DNA of 64,000 nt, from assembly GCA_029339195.1 (NCBI GenBank), contig JAPTJF010000084.1, positions 62,001 through 126,000 of the forward strand. Reading direction: 5' to 3'. Source of the DNA: Micractinium sp. NFX-FRZ (taxonomy: Eukaryota; Chlorophyta; Trebouxiophyceae; Chlorellales; Chlorellaceae). Positions within the stretch are counted from its first letter, which is position 1; each line of letters opens with the position of its first letter. Below are positions 1-11,465 of the stretch, one piece after another. The notes under the pieces are model-generated. The model worked only from the letters and a program-made list of their open reading frames with translations. It searched no databases and was not told where the DNA came from. Made by a program: the position numbers and the translations under genes.

Positions 1-3000
1 CCAGGCCCTGATGTGGGGTGGGCGGCGGGGGCAGGGGAGGCAGGCGGGGGTGCAGGCAGGGACGAGCATGGCAGGGCGAAACACAATCCCGAGCAGTGTG
101 CTCAGCAGCTTTGCAGGGTTGCACCCACCGTGGAGGGTTCGTCCAGGTACACCACCAGCAGCGGCAGGCAGCTGTATACAGGTTAAACCCGACACACAAT
201 CAATCAATCAATTACATTCCACAGCAGCAGCAGCGTTACACAGCAGCATTACACAGCAGCAGCAGCGGCGCACCGTGGAGGGTTCGTCCAGGTAGACCAC
301 CAGCGGGTCGCCGATAAAGGAGATGGCCACGCTGAGCCGGCGCTTCATGCCGCCGCTGTAGGTGCGCACCTGCGGGGGCCGGGCGGGGCGCGGGGCGGGG
401 CGGGGCGCGGTTGGGTGGCATAGAGGGCAGGTGAGGGGCAGGCGACGCGCCGGGTTTGTTGGTTGTGTGATGGCGGGGTGCGGTATGCGGGGAGGCGCAC
501 GACAGAGCACAGAGGCCAGCATTTACCGCACGGGAGCTCACGCTCGGTCCCCCCGTCCTGCCTCCCACCCCATTGTCGCATGCATGTTTCGGCTCCGCCC
601 CGCGCCCACCTGCTTGTCCCCCACGCCCCCGTTGTACAGGTTGACGCTCTGCAGGGCTGCATCCACCGCCTCACGCAGCTCCCGGCCCTTCAGGTTCTTC
701 AGCCTGCACCAGAAGAGGAGGAGGCACCCCGCCACCAACCACACACACGCACGGGTGAGAGCCAGACGGATGCACAAGGCGAGCAAGTAAGACCCGGGGC
801 ACAGTGCTTGTCCGCAGTGCGCCTCAGCCCAGCCGGCCGGTGCAGAAGAGCATGTGAGGAGGCTCACCGGCCGAAGAAGGTGAGGTGCTCCCGCGCGGTG
901 AGCCGTTCCCACAGCAGATTGTCCTGCGGGGCGGGCGGGCGAGAAGGTGTGTGTGCGGGTAAGCACGGAGGCGTGAGCCGCGCTCCAGGCAAATGCAAGC
1001 TGCAGCGTGCACACAGCATCCTCAGCTCCCCATCTGACCATGCCCAGCCCAGCTGCGCCCCATGGCCGGCCCCAACAGCACCAGCAGGCCACCCCTTCCA
1101 CCCACACACCTGCGGGCAGACGCCCATGAGGGAGTAGATGGTGGGCATGTCCTGGCGGATGTCGTGCCCCTCAATGATGGCGGTGCCTGCAGGCAGCGGG
1201 AGGGGTGGGGAGGCAACAGGCAAGCAATAGTTGCACTGGTGACATCGAGGAGTAGAAGTTGCTGTTGGGTCGCAAGAGCGCATGGGGTGTTACGTGCAGA
1301 AGCGGGCGGCAGCCATAAAAGCGCTGGCGTGTGGGCGAGCCAGGGAGGGTGGGCGAGCCAGTGGCAGCGGCAGGGCAGCAGGTGAGCCCTGGCAGGGGGG
1401 CAGGCAGCACATCGCAGAGGCCTCGGAAGACGTGTGGGCACAGCACTGCCACTGTATGCGCCCCTGTTCTGCTCCACAGTCTGTGCGACTGCATTGCTCC
1501 TCTTCCAGCCCAACTGAACCACGCACCCACTTACCCTCTGAAGGCTCCAGGAAACCGGTGAGGATGTTAATGGTGGTGCTCTTGCCGGCGCCATTGGGGC
1601 CTGCAGCAGGGGGCCGCGCGCGGTGGGGCCGGGGAGGCGGGGGCGGGGCAGGCTGGTCTGAGCGCTTGTGCCTCACGGCATGGCTTGCCTTGGCTCATCC
1701 CGTCCAGACTGTGTGACCGCCGCCGACGGGGTAGCGATTGGCACTGCTGGCCATGAAACTCGACCGCCCACCCCTCTCCACCCTCCCTCACCCTGCTCTC
1801 CCTCCCCGCCCTCCCCTGTCCACTCACCCAGCAGGCCAAAGCACTCGCCACGCTCAATGGCCAGAGTGAGGCCCCGCACCGCCTGTTTCTCCCTGCAAGG
1901 CACAGGAAGAGCAGTCGTTTAGCCTTGCCTCACTCCAGCAGAGTGCACATCGACGCGCCGTGCCAGGCAGCACAACTGCGGTGTGCCCATTACTGCGCCG
2001 TGCCAGGTAGCTCTGTTCCAACCATGCTCATATGCGGTGTGCACACCACTGCGCCGTGCCAGGCAGCTCCGTTTAGCGCACGCCCCTGAGCCCTGGAAGC
2101 CAGCACCCCTCGGCATCCTTCGCAGCAGTGCTCCCCAGGGCGCCACTCACTTGCCGCCGCCCGAGGCGGGGAAGGTCTTGTGCAGGTCCTGGATGACGAT
2201 GGCGGCCGCCTCGCTGGCACCCGCCCCCATGGCCTCCACCCGCAGCCGCTCGGCGCGCACGTCCTCTGCCTCCACCGGGATCTGCAGAAGGCAGGGGGCA
2301 GGGCAGGGTAAGACGGCAGCAGGCACAGCACGTCCTCGGACCTCCACTGGGATCTGCAGGGGGCAGGGAGCATGGCATGGCATGAGGGTGAGGGCAGCAG
2401 GCACGGCACGTCGTGGGACAGCACGGCAGATCGCGCGTGGCATGGCAGCCTCCGCAGGCATGTGGATGGCACGGCATTGGACGGCAGGCGGGTCATGGCA
2501 CGGCATGGCAAGGCAGGACATGGCAAGACAATTGAAACCACTACACAGCGCAGCACGGCAAGCGTGCGCATGTGCAGGGCCAGACAGGCCTCCGTCGACC
2601 CGCAAGCACAGGCCTGTGCTTGGCCAGACCCAGCGATGTGCAGCGGTCTGCCAACGCCCACGCACCGTGACAGCGTCCCCTGCAGCGCTGCTGCCCTTGG
2701 CGTGGCCCCACGGGCGCCAGCAGCCCCCGCGCTTCTTGCCGCCGCTGCTGTTGCTGCGGAAGCGGCCGAGGAAGAAGAGCGGGTGGCGGCGCACCCCCAC
2801 CCCGGTGTCCATCACTTGCTCAAGGTACCTGCACAGGGCAGAAGAAGCGGGGTGGGTTGAGGTGGGTCGGAGAAGGCAGGTGCAAAGTGGGGTGGGTGAC
2901 TTCACAACACAGCTTAATGGCTTGCGGTTGAGAACAACGCCCTCGACTGCCCGCCCTTGCTGCCCGCCCTTGCTGCTCCCAGTCCTCGGGCTGCCGCCAC

Positions 3001-6000
3001 CGATACCACCAGGCTTTGCACGTGTCGGCTCACCATGCCGCCACTCCACCACCCTCCACTCCACCCCGTGATGATCACCCCTCCATCCCCTGCCAGCCGC
3101 ATCTCCAACCTCCCGCGCTTGGCTGCCCGCCTGCCCCCTCCCCCCCAACCTCACCATGCCAGCGCCAGGAAGACCACCCACTCCACAGCAAAGATGATCA
3201 TCACGCCAGCCAGCCCGTTGTTCTCGTCACCCAGGCTGCTCCAAGTGATGCCCTGGGTGTTCTGCAGGCGGCGAGAAGGGTGGCAGCAGGCATGCAGCAG
3301 TGGTGGGCGGCCAGGATGGGGCAGGGCAGGTCACAGGTGTGCAGGGCAGGGCAGCAGGTGGGTGGGGCAGGTGGTGGCGAGGAAGGGCAGGTGCACAAGC
3401 GCTGTGTGGCCGTGTGGAGCAGCGCAACGGGCCAGTGCACGGTGGCAGCATAATGCAGGGCCCCCTCCCGGCGCTGCCCTACAAGGAGGCCTCTGAACCG
3501 ACCCGCATCCCCACCAGTGCGGCGGCCCTGGCAGCGCAAACGGCACAGCGTTCTGGCCCAGCCCAGGCCCTTCCCTGCTGCCCTGCCCGGCCCAGCCCTG
3601 CTCTTCCATGCGAGGAAGACTTGCAAAGCACACGCCACCCCCAGCGATTCTGCCCTGCAAGAGGGCCTCCACAGCACACGCCACCCCCAGCCATCCCCAC
3701 CTGCGAGGTGGCCCTGAAGGCGTACTGGCTGATCTCGTACAGCCCGCGGTACAGCGCCCAGCCGGGCAGCAGCTCCAGGAAGATGACCCTGCAGTGACAA
3801 GTGGTTGTTGTTAAAGGCGGGGTGGGGTGGGGCGGGGCGAAGTGGCAGTGTTCACCCGACTGATCGTCTTTCTTGTTCCCCTTGCCAGGTGGACAGCAGC
3901 AGCAGGTTCTGGCAGGCAGGCACTTTGCCAGCCAGGTCATCCGGCGCATCCACCACGACGGCAATAGGCCACCACCAGACCAGTCACAGAGGTCCGCCGT
4001 ACCGCGCCCCCGGGCACCCACCCCTCCCCGCATCCCAGCACTGCCTGCCCCTCAAAAATATTGCGGCTGGCTGACTCGCTCACCACCAGTAGGCTTGGGA
4101 GACGAACTGTTGGACCAGCAGGTATCCCACCAGGCCGGTGCCAAAGACGTAGAGGAAGCCCACCACCACGGCTGCACGGAGTTGGGGAGCGGGGAGGTGG
4201 GGTGGACATGGGGGCAGGAGGACTTGGGCTCAGATCAAAGGATCATGATTGGGGCTTGGGCGACAGATGGACGGGCTGGGCCCGCATCAGGGGAGAGGAT
4301 GGCATGACGGATGGACGGGCGGGGCCCGCATGTGGAGAGAGGGCAGCAGAGGCAAGCAGCCAAGATGAAGGCCAGCAGAGCTCAGGTTGGTGGCATGGGT
4401 TGGGGAACACCCCAGTCAGGAGTTTGGCAGGGCACTGACGCGCACGCCTGCCGCAGCACTGGGGAGGCAGCCAGGCAGCCGCCCACTGGGCTAGGACGGG
4501 CATGCCCCCGCGCCGTCCGTTGGCTCTCCAGGCATGCCTGCCCTGCCTGCCGTCCCTCCCACAGCTCTGCCCTACCCACCGCCTCCCAGCAAGGCGCACC
4601 CGTCTTGGAGGAGCGGAAGAGGGAGCTGAGGAGGAAGGAGAAGGCAATGATGCAGTTGATCCACAGCAGGTAAAACACCTGCGGGGAGCGGGGGGAGGGC
4701 GGGTTGTGAGGGAGAAGCGGGACAACATTTCTTGAGTGTTGAGCAAGAAAGAGTCAATGCAGTGGCAAGAGCTGAAGGGCAGGAAGACAGGCGGATAGGC
4801 AGACCGGTGGTGCCCCTGCCTGCCTTCTACCTGAAAGAAGGAGCCTCCCTGGCCAACCCCTGTATCCTGCCCACCCACCACTTGAAACGAGCACCCTCGC
4901 TGCCCACACCCTACGGGTGCCCCTGCCCTGCCCCCCACCCACCACTTGGAAGGAGTAGCTGGTCTTGCGGAAGAAGCTCAGCCTGATGCCGGAGCCAAAG
5001 ATGAGGAGGATGGCGACAAAGAGCAGGTTGACAAAGAAGAACCAGCAGTACTGCAGGGCGGTACGGGATGGGGGGTGGGGGCACAGCGAGGGCGTTTGGC
5101 GGCGCGTGCCGGGGGAATGTGCGGGCTGGCAATGCGGGGGCAATGGAGCCACGCAGGCAGCGCGCTGTGCAGCTGAGATCTGCATCATCGCCCGGACCCG
5201 TCCCTCCCCCTCATACGCCATGACATTGTGCATGCCACCCTGCCCTCCACGAGGGTGACCCCCGACACCATTCACCTTACCCGCTTCAGTCCGTAGCCGC
5301 ACCCCCTTCTCACACACCACGTCCATGCCACCCTCCCCTCCCCACGGCGGGTGACCCCGCCCCGTTCACCTGGATGGACCAGTAGGCCACGTCCCCCAGC
5401 CCGTGCATCTTCATCATCGTCCGCAGCCGCTTCTCCTTCTCGTACACCAGCTGGTACAGCATGACGGGCAGCAGCAGCTGCAGCAGCCAGCTGAAGAAGA
5501 GGGGGCCCAGGAGGGAGCCAAAGTCCAGGGAGAGGCGCGAGCCGCCCTGCAGGTGGTCAGAGGGCAGTGGGGGGAGAGGAGACGGAGTGAAGAGGCGGTG
5601 GGGCACAAGCGGGGGCCCAGGAGGGGGCCAAGGTGTGGGCCTATTCAGCAGGAAACTTGCAGAGGCGTGGGATGTGGGCTTCCCATCACCCTTGGCATCT
5701 GTATGAGCCCGCAAACAGGACCAAACCGACCCCACCCCTGTCCACTCGCCCCCCACCCGCCCACCTTTGGCATCTCCATCAGCCCCGACAGCCAGGCCTG
5801 GTACTGCGGGTCGCCGCCCAGCGCCCAGCGCAGGAAGGCGTTGGTGGCGCGGTTGATGCCCTGCACGGCGCAGCGCAGGACGGCATGCCAGGTTGGGACA
5901 GCATGGCGGGGAGGGGTTGGGAGCACTTGGGCACAGTTCCATGCAGCGTGGCCAAGCGCGCGCAAAACCTATGCGTCGGTGGACACAAATGCGCGCCCCC

Positions 6001-9000
6001 CGCCCCCGCCCCCACACCCTCGCCCCGCACCCCCGCCCCGCCGCACCTGGTTGACGCGCAGGATGGTGGGCGGCCCCTCACGCCCGCGCTGCGTGGCGTT
6101 GTAGAACATGTGCACGCTTAGGCCAGCCTTGGAGGTGCCTTGGAAGTCCCAGGCCTGCAGGGTGGGCGTGCCGTCGCAGCGAGCCTGCAGGACAACCCCA
6201 TGGACCAATGAAACATCATGTACTGATGACGAGGTGCCCTGGGCAATCAGGCCGGCAGGGTGGTGCGCCCTTGCAGCGAGCCTGCAGGGCTGGGCAAGAA
6301 GACCTGCCGCAGAATGTAAGCGAGACTTGCAGCGGAAAAGAAAAGCCCGCAGAGTGGCCGGGATCGACACCGGCAAACGGCATGAAGAGTGAGTGCGTGG
6401 CGCATTCACCCTGCCCTACACGCCCCCATCGCGTCGTACATCGGCACCCTGTGCCATGTCATCGCTGGCCCAGCCGAGCAGTCCTGACTATGCCCCCAAA
6501 GAACTTCAGACCCTGCCAGCCAGTCCAGCCACTTGCCTCACGGTAAGCGCAGTAGGTCTGCGTGTTGATGTCGTCAGCAGATGCCTGCCACTGGGTCACA
6601 GCCTGCGTGAGGCTGCACAGTGGGACAGGCAGGCCAGGGCGGGGCGGGGGTGGGAGGGTGGGGAGGCCGGTGACAGATAAGGTGCGCTGAGGGATGCAGG
6701 CGGGAAGCTGCTGGCGAGCTCGCTATGCCCTTCATTGGCAAGCATGTTGTGCTCATCGTTGCTTGACCACAGCGTGCAAGAGTGTCATGGCCAAATCGGC
6801 TGGCTTACTTGAAGGCGGGGAGGGCTGACAGCCCAAACTGGGACGACCCGGACGCCGCTTGAGACAGCGTCTCCAGCAGCTGCTCGGAAGCCACTGCAGG
6901 CAGGGGCAAGGTGGGCAGGGGCGATGTTGTGAGGTTGGGCAGGCAGCTCAGAGCCACTGAGCAGTGAGGGCGTTCAATAAGGCGATACCGGGGGGTGGCA
7001 CGGTGCGTGCCACAGCGATGTACATGAGCACGGAGAAGCAGGGGCGGCCGGGCAGGGTGCAAGCAGCGCCTCACGGCCGCCTAGCTGGCTAGCCCACCCG
7101 AGCCAGGGTTGTTGGGGTCTGCCACCAGATTGAACACCGCGCTGCATGGGGAGAAAAAGAAGGAAGGCTTGGTGGATGGGTGGGTGGGTGTGGGGTGGGC
7201 GGCGGCAGCAGAGCGCGCCCTGCTCAGCGCGGAACGTGTTCACGTCATCGCAGTGCATTTGGACCAGCCTGTCAGCTCTGGTGCATGATGAAACCCTGCT
7301 CACCAGTCACTCAAATCATGAAGCTTGGAGGCGAATGGCTGGGCCCAGTGTACACCGCCACAAAGCTGCTTCTTCTACCCACCAACCTTGCCCCCCCCCA
7401 CTTTTCTCCTTCTTGTTGCTTGCTCCATCAACCAATTGCAGTCCCAGTCTGCACTGGTTAGAACCTGCCCCCCTCTACCTGTCGTAGAACTCGGAGGACA
7501 CGAAGCTTGGCTCGATGTACATGGAGAAGAAGTCGCGGCCGCGCTCCGCCGTGCCCATCACCAGGCCCAGCGTGGAGAAGGCGGCGGCGTAGATGGTGCC
7601 CGTCTGCGGGGTTGAGGAGTGTGAGGTGGGGGAGGAGGCGGGCTGGTATCAAAGCAGAGGCCGGCAGGGGCAGGGGTTGTACGGAGAGGGAGGCGGGCAG
7701 GGGCAGCGGGCAGAAGGCGGCGCGAATGCTGCCCCGGCATGGGCGGGGTGGAAGCATGGGCCATGGCGGCGGGCGCCCTCAGGAAGCAAAGATAGCCCCC
7801 ATCCCGACCCGTGCGCTCATACACAACACACACATCCCCACTCACAATCCGCCAGCATGCACACACCCGCCCTGTCCCCGCCTGCCGGCACGCACCGAGA
7901 TGACAACGCGCATCCCCACTCACACCCGCCCGCATGCACACACCCGCCTCCACACCCGCCCGCTGGCACGCACCGAGATGTTGCTCTGCAGGAAGGTGGA
8001 CAGCGCCTGGCTCTGCTGCTGCGGCGTGATGCTGGGGTTGCCAAACAGGTTGGCCGCCAGCTGCTGCGCCGTGGCCTGGTCGTTGCCTGCGGGGCCAGGG
8101 AAGCAGGAGGAGCGGCACGGCATGGCGATTGGCTATTGTATTCTGGAGCGGGGGTGCAGGGATGTGACCCAGGGAACGGACCTGGCTCCCACTGCCCCCT
8201 CCGGGCAACACCTCAGCCAGCGCCGAGCCAACCAGCCAGGCAGCGGCCTCCCTTATGTCCACACAACGCACAATGATATTATCGCATCAGTGGCTGCCTG
8301 CACGCCCCCTGCGCACACACCTGTGTAGAGGGCGGTGACAACCAGGGGCGCCTCCTGCGACAGGTTCTGCCGCGGCGCTTGCATGAGGGCGGGCCAAGTG
8401 CTGGGGCTGGAGATGGGGCAGAAGGCGGCCTGCAGCAGGCGGGCAGGGAGGCACGGCAAGCAGGGGTGAGCAAGCCAGGCGGGAGCAGCGGGGCAGGTGC
8501 TGGTGCTGGGGCTAGGAGAAGGCTGCCTGGAGCACAGGGGCAGAGGCAGGGGAACACGAGCGGGGTGAGACTGAAGGGTGGGGCTGGGTTCGCCCTACTT
8601 CCAGCTGCGCTTGCTGTGCAATCTGTCAAACCAGGAAAGTGTGACGAGCAGGGCAGGCGCTCTGCGGGGCGGGTGCAGTGCAAATGTCAAGGCAGCGCGG
8701 GCGACGGCAGCAGGGCTGGGACCATTACACCCTCCAGCACAGCCCAGCAAGATTATTAATCACCCTTATGCCCCCGCACCTGGCTGCTGTCTGACCACTG
8801 CAGCCCGCAGTCGTTGGCGTCATACTGCTCGCAGCCGTCGGTTGCCCACGACTCGCACGGCGAGTAGGGGTAGGCTGCAGGGCGGCAGGCAGGCAGGCAA
8901 GGAGCCCCGGAAGGGGGAAGGGAGGAGTTGTTTGAGGGCCGTCTCTGTGGGGGGGCCAACCAAGCGGTGCCAAGTAGGGGGGCGCACAAACGAGTGCTCT

Positions 9001-9929
9001 TTCAACAAACAAAGCAGTCCAGCCACGCAGCTCTGATGGCGGCCAGGCTGGCTGCATGCGTGGCCTCACATTCAAAAGCAGCACTCGCAGCCACCCAGCA
9101 CGTGGGTTGAATGTATCACTGTGTCAAGCGTGCATGCACCCCTCCCAAGACCAAATCACTGTCCACGCCCCAGCACCGCCACCCCCCCCACACACACACA
9201 CACACGCACACACACCTGCGGTCGTGTTGGCGTTTGTGACCACCGTGCCATCTGGGAAGGCGGTGCTGTTGGAGGTCGACACCACCTGCACGCCGTTGAC
9301 CGTCTTCACGCAGCGCATGCAGTAGCACCCACACCTGTTCTCCGGTGTGTCCAGCTGCAGGCAGAAGGGCCAGCCCGGGGGCGCAGGCAGGCAGGCGGGA
9401 GGGTGGACGAATGCGTGCGTGCGGGCGGGCAGGCCAGGGAGAAGGGGGGCAGGCAGGGAGGGTGGGCGGGTGCACAGGCGAGCGGTTGCAAGGCAGTTGT
9501 GATGGCAATGCTGGCGGCCTGTCCACCTGCATGAGCTCGCCCTGCACCAGCGCACCCCCTGCACCAGCACCCGCCTGGCGTACCAATCCACCTACCGACC
9601 CAGCCACCCACCCCACCTCACCCCCACCCCAGCCCAACCCACGCACAGCATTGTTCAGCAGGCGCTGCAGCAGCGCCAGCAGGATGCAGAAGACGATGGG
9701 CATGGCCACGATGACCAGCGTCTGCACCCACGCACGCTTCTGCTGCACAATGTTCTTCCTGCAGGGGCGGGGGAGCGGCAGCGCGGGCGGCAGCTGGCGG
9801 CACGGCAGGAGGCACCGCGGCAGCTGGTACGGCGGGGCAGGCGCGGCATCGACTCGGCTGATGCCTGGTGCGGCAGCCTAATACACGCTCCCCTCCTCAC
9901 CTGAGCAGTGCATTGGCCTGCACAGGCAT
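1..9929 (-). CDS. half-size ABCA-family ABC transporter (ABCA-1), 3' end beyond window
   Basis: Predicted ATP-driven membrane (probably lipid) transporter of the ABCA/ATH subfamily: one transmembrane domain, then one nucleotide-binding domain. Reading leftwards, 26 exons stay in frame for 862 codons: 9901-9929, 9647-9758, 9216-9354, 8780-8874, 8321-8429, 7974-8086, 7479-7603, 7098-7141, 6809-6893, 6542-6612, 6047-6222, 5765-5860, 5370-5546, 4946-5050, 4600-4678, 4084-4171, 3701-3788, 3155-3261, 2666-2828, 2151-2281, 1828-1892, 1535-1600, 1110-1186, 868-923, 610-703, 274-369. The start [12 protein letters not shown] precedes a first span at about residues 24-45. A Cys-rich loop (near residue 55, CGCYCMRC) and a cluster of spans around residues 420-650 follow. 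Walker [10 protein letters not shown] is at about 733-741, the Q-loop at VCPQ (777-780), the signature SGGMK at about 835 and Walker [11 protein letters not shown] at 853-862. The next exon, expected to begin G-M-D, is not in the window. Paralogue of the gene at 19493. Substrate unknown. Confidence 0.88.
131..300 (-). repeat. duplicated exon end carrying the Walker B motif
   Basis: Positions 272-300 (true end of exon 26 of ABCA-1) and 131-158 are nearly identical. Both encode VVYLDEPST on the minus strand and both are followed by a GT splice donor. The left copy lacks the rest of the exon, so it looks like a decayed tandem duplicate lying in the downstream intron, although use as an alternative donor segment cannot be excluded. 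Confidence 0.75.
2256..2360 (-). repeat. tandem duplicate of an exon start and its acceptor site (ABCA-1 exon 20)
   Basis: The start of exon 20, with the acceptor CTGCAG and the codons for I-P-V-E (about 2256-2286), has a second copy at about 2330-2358 inside the upstream intron. That copy has the same acceptor and near-identical following bases but no long open frame. The copy spacing is about 73 bp. Confidence 0.75.
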
Positions 9930-10218
9930 GGAGAGTGTGCAGCATGTCTATTCAGCTCAAACAGTCGGCAGCGTCGGCGGTCGGCAGGCGGGGTTGGCGG
10001 CGGCGCCAAAAAGCTCACGGACCAGTCAGGGCCTCTCCGCGTGCCCCTGCAAGGCCCGCATCTTCCTTTGGCGTCACTTGCCTGTGTGCTGAGCTTGGCG
10101 TGAAGCCGCTGCTCCTGGGCGCCGCGGAAAGCCCCCACGGGCGTCTCTTGCAAATTATGAGCCACTCCACTCATGGAACTTGCTCAAAAGTATGAGCAAT
10201 GCGTGTACACAAAGTCCG

Positions 10219-10420
10219 AGTCAAGGGCGTCCAAAGCCGCAAACAGCGAAACAAACCGGCGCGCGCTAGCAACTCCTTACAGCACACACATAGAGCTCAG
10301 CAATAGCCTTGCAGTAAAGGATCGAAGAACTGCAAGAGTTCAACTGGGCCCAAGATGCCGTAACCAGCACGAGGTGCTGCGCCGTGGCTTGGTTCGACTT
10401 CGCGTCTGCGCCATGCAGCA
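10219..10420 (+). repeat. diverged dispersed repeat, copy 1
   Basis: Shares long patches with 19153-19360 in the same orientation. Examples are the block around GGCGCGCGCT followed by TTACAGCACACACA, and AAGATGCCGTAACC followed by a conserved TCTGCGCCA stretch. The two copies lie 5' of the two ABCA genes, but because those genes point in opposite directions they sit in opposite orientation relative to the genes. Origin (old transposable element or relic of a segmental duplication) is not resolved. Confidence 0.6.
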
Positions 10421-10919
10421 TATGAAGCAAGCATGATCCGTGACTATTTGGCACGGTTGCTGACCCTGCACCCGCTCGTTGGCACTGGTGTAGTACCCAC
10501 CTGCTGCCCCTGCCCGCCCGCCAACCTCGCCTCCCGCCCGCCGGCCCGGAGCGCCAGCAGTTCAGGAGCGCCAGTTCAGGAGCTGCTGGATGGCGACAAA
10601 GGTCAGCAACAAACAGCACAGTCACTACTATCTTACACGTGCTGATTTGATTGGAAAACAGGCGCGGGAGTTGGGGAGCTTCCTTGTCGTCCGGGTCGGG
10701 AGGGGAGGCGGCATTCGCTGGCGCACATCTTCGCCTGCATGCGGGAGGGTGCTGCTGCGCCTGCTCTTCAACCTGGGAACTCCCAAGTGCTGGCTCCACG
10801 TGCACCCTGAAAGGAACCAGGGGCTGCGAAGTTCCAGAAATCCGTACTTCGGGCTGCCGCACCCACAGCATGTGCAAACTTGCCTCATGAGCCATGAGCA
10901 TTGACCACGTCTGTATGTT

Positions 10920-10924
10920 TTACA
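10920..10924 (-). promoter_or_regulatory. putative polyadenylation signal of the ABCG gene
   Basis: TGTAA on the minus strand, about 540 bases past the ABCG stop. TGTAA is the usual green-algal poly(A) motif. The assignment rests on position only. Confidence 0.4.
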
Positions 10925-11465
10925 GGAAGTAACAGTGTCGTAGTCAATCCTGCGACAATCAAAACCCGCCGTGGTCAACAGTGGCGGTCAATGGTCAGGC
11001 CGCATGGAGGGCAGTGTTTTGATATTGCATGGCGTCATGTTGGGCATGGCTGACTTCCGTGACGCGCTATGACCGTGATGGCAGCGGGTTAAAAAGCAGC
11101 CTCAGGCAAGACGACAGGGTCAATACAGCAAAACAGATGTTTCTGGAAAGTGGAGGTGCTCGAGGCCTCGCGAATAAACAGGGACTCAAAGACCGTCCCT
11201 TCAAGCCACAAAGCCCAAGCTACAATGCAGGTGCCCGCTTCAAAGGAGGGGGCAGGGCTTGTGTCGGTGGTATCATACATTGTTATACATTGCAGAAGGA
11301 TGGTGCGACCAGCTGACCAACTGTTGGGCCTGTGTAAAATCCAAAGCGGTAGGTTCGGCAGGGCACGCTGCAGCAGCGGCAGCACTTGTGATCAGTGAGT
11401 CTGAGGTGTTGCGCCTGCTGCGCTTCTGTGGCACCAGCACCAGTCGCTCGGTGGGCGCCGGGGCC

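Larger units (their letters stand above)
9930..11465. other. intergenic region between ABCA-1 and ABCG
   Basis: No coding region could be supported. The left part is the 5' flank of ABCA-1 and the right part the 3' flank of ABCG. The minus-strand motif TGTAA at 10924-10920, about 540 bases after the ABCG stop, is a plausible polyadenylation signal. The stretch also holds one copy (about 10219-10420) of a diverged repeat whose partner lies before ABCA-2. Confidence 0.6.

Noticed and set aside
3885..3965. Candidate exon between ABCA-1 exons 16 and 17
   Set aside because: The frame is open in places, but exons 16 and 17 join in phase without it and give the expected transmembrane sequence.
10266..10901. 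Long open frame on the minus strand upstream of ABCA-1
   Set aside because: No domain, no splice pattern and no resemblance to known proteins. GC-rich DNA gives many such frames, and part of it overlaps a dispersed repeat.
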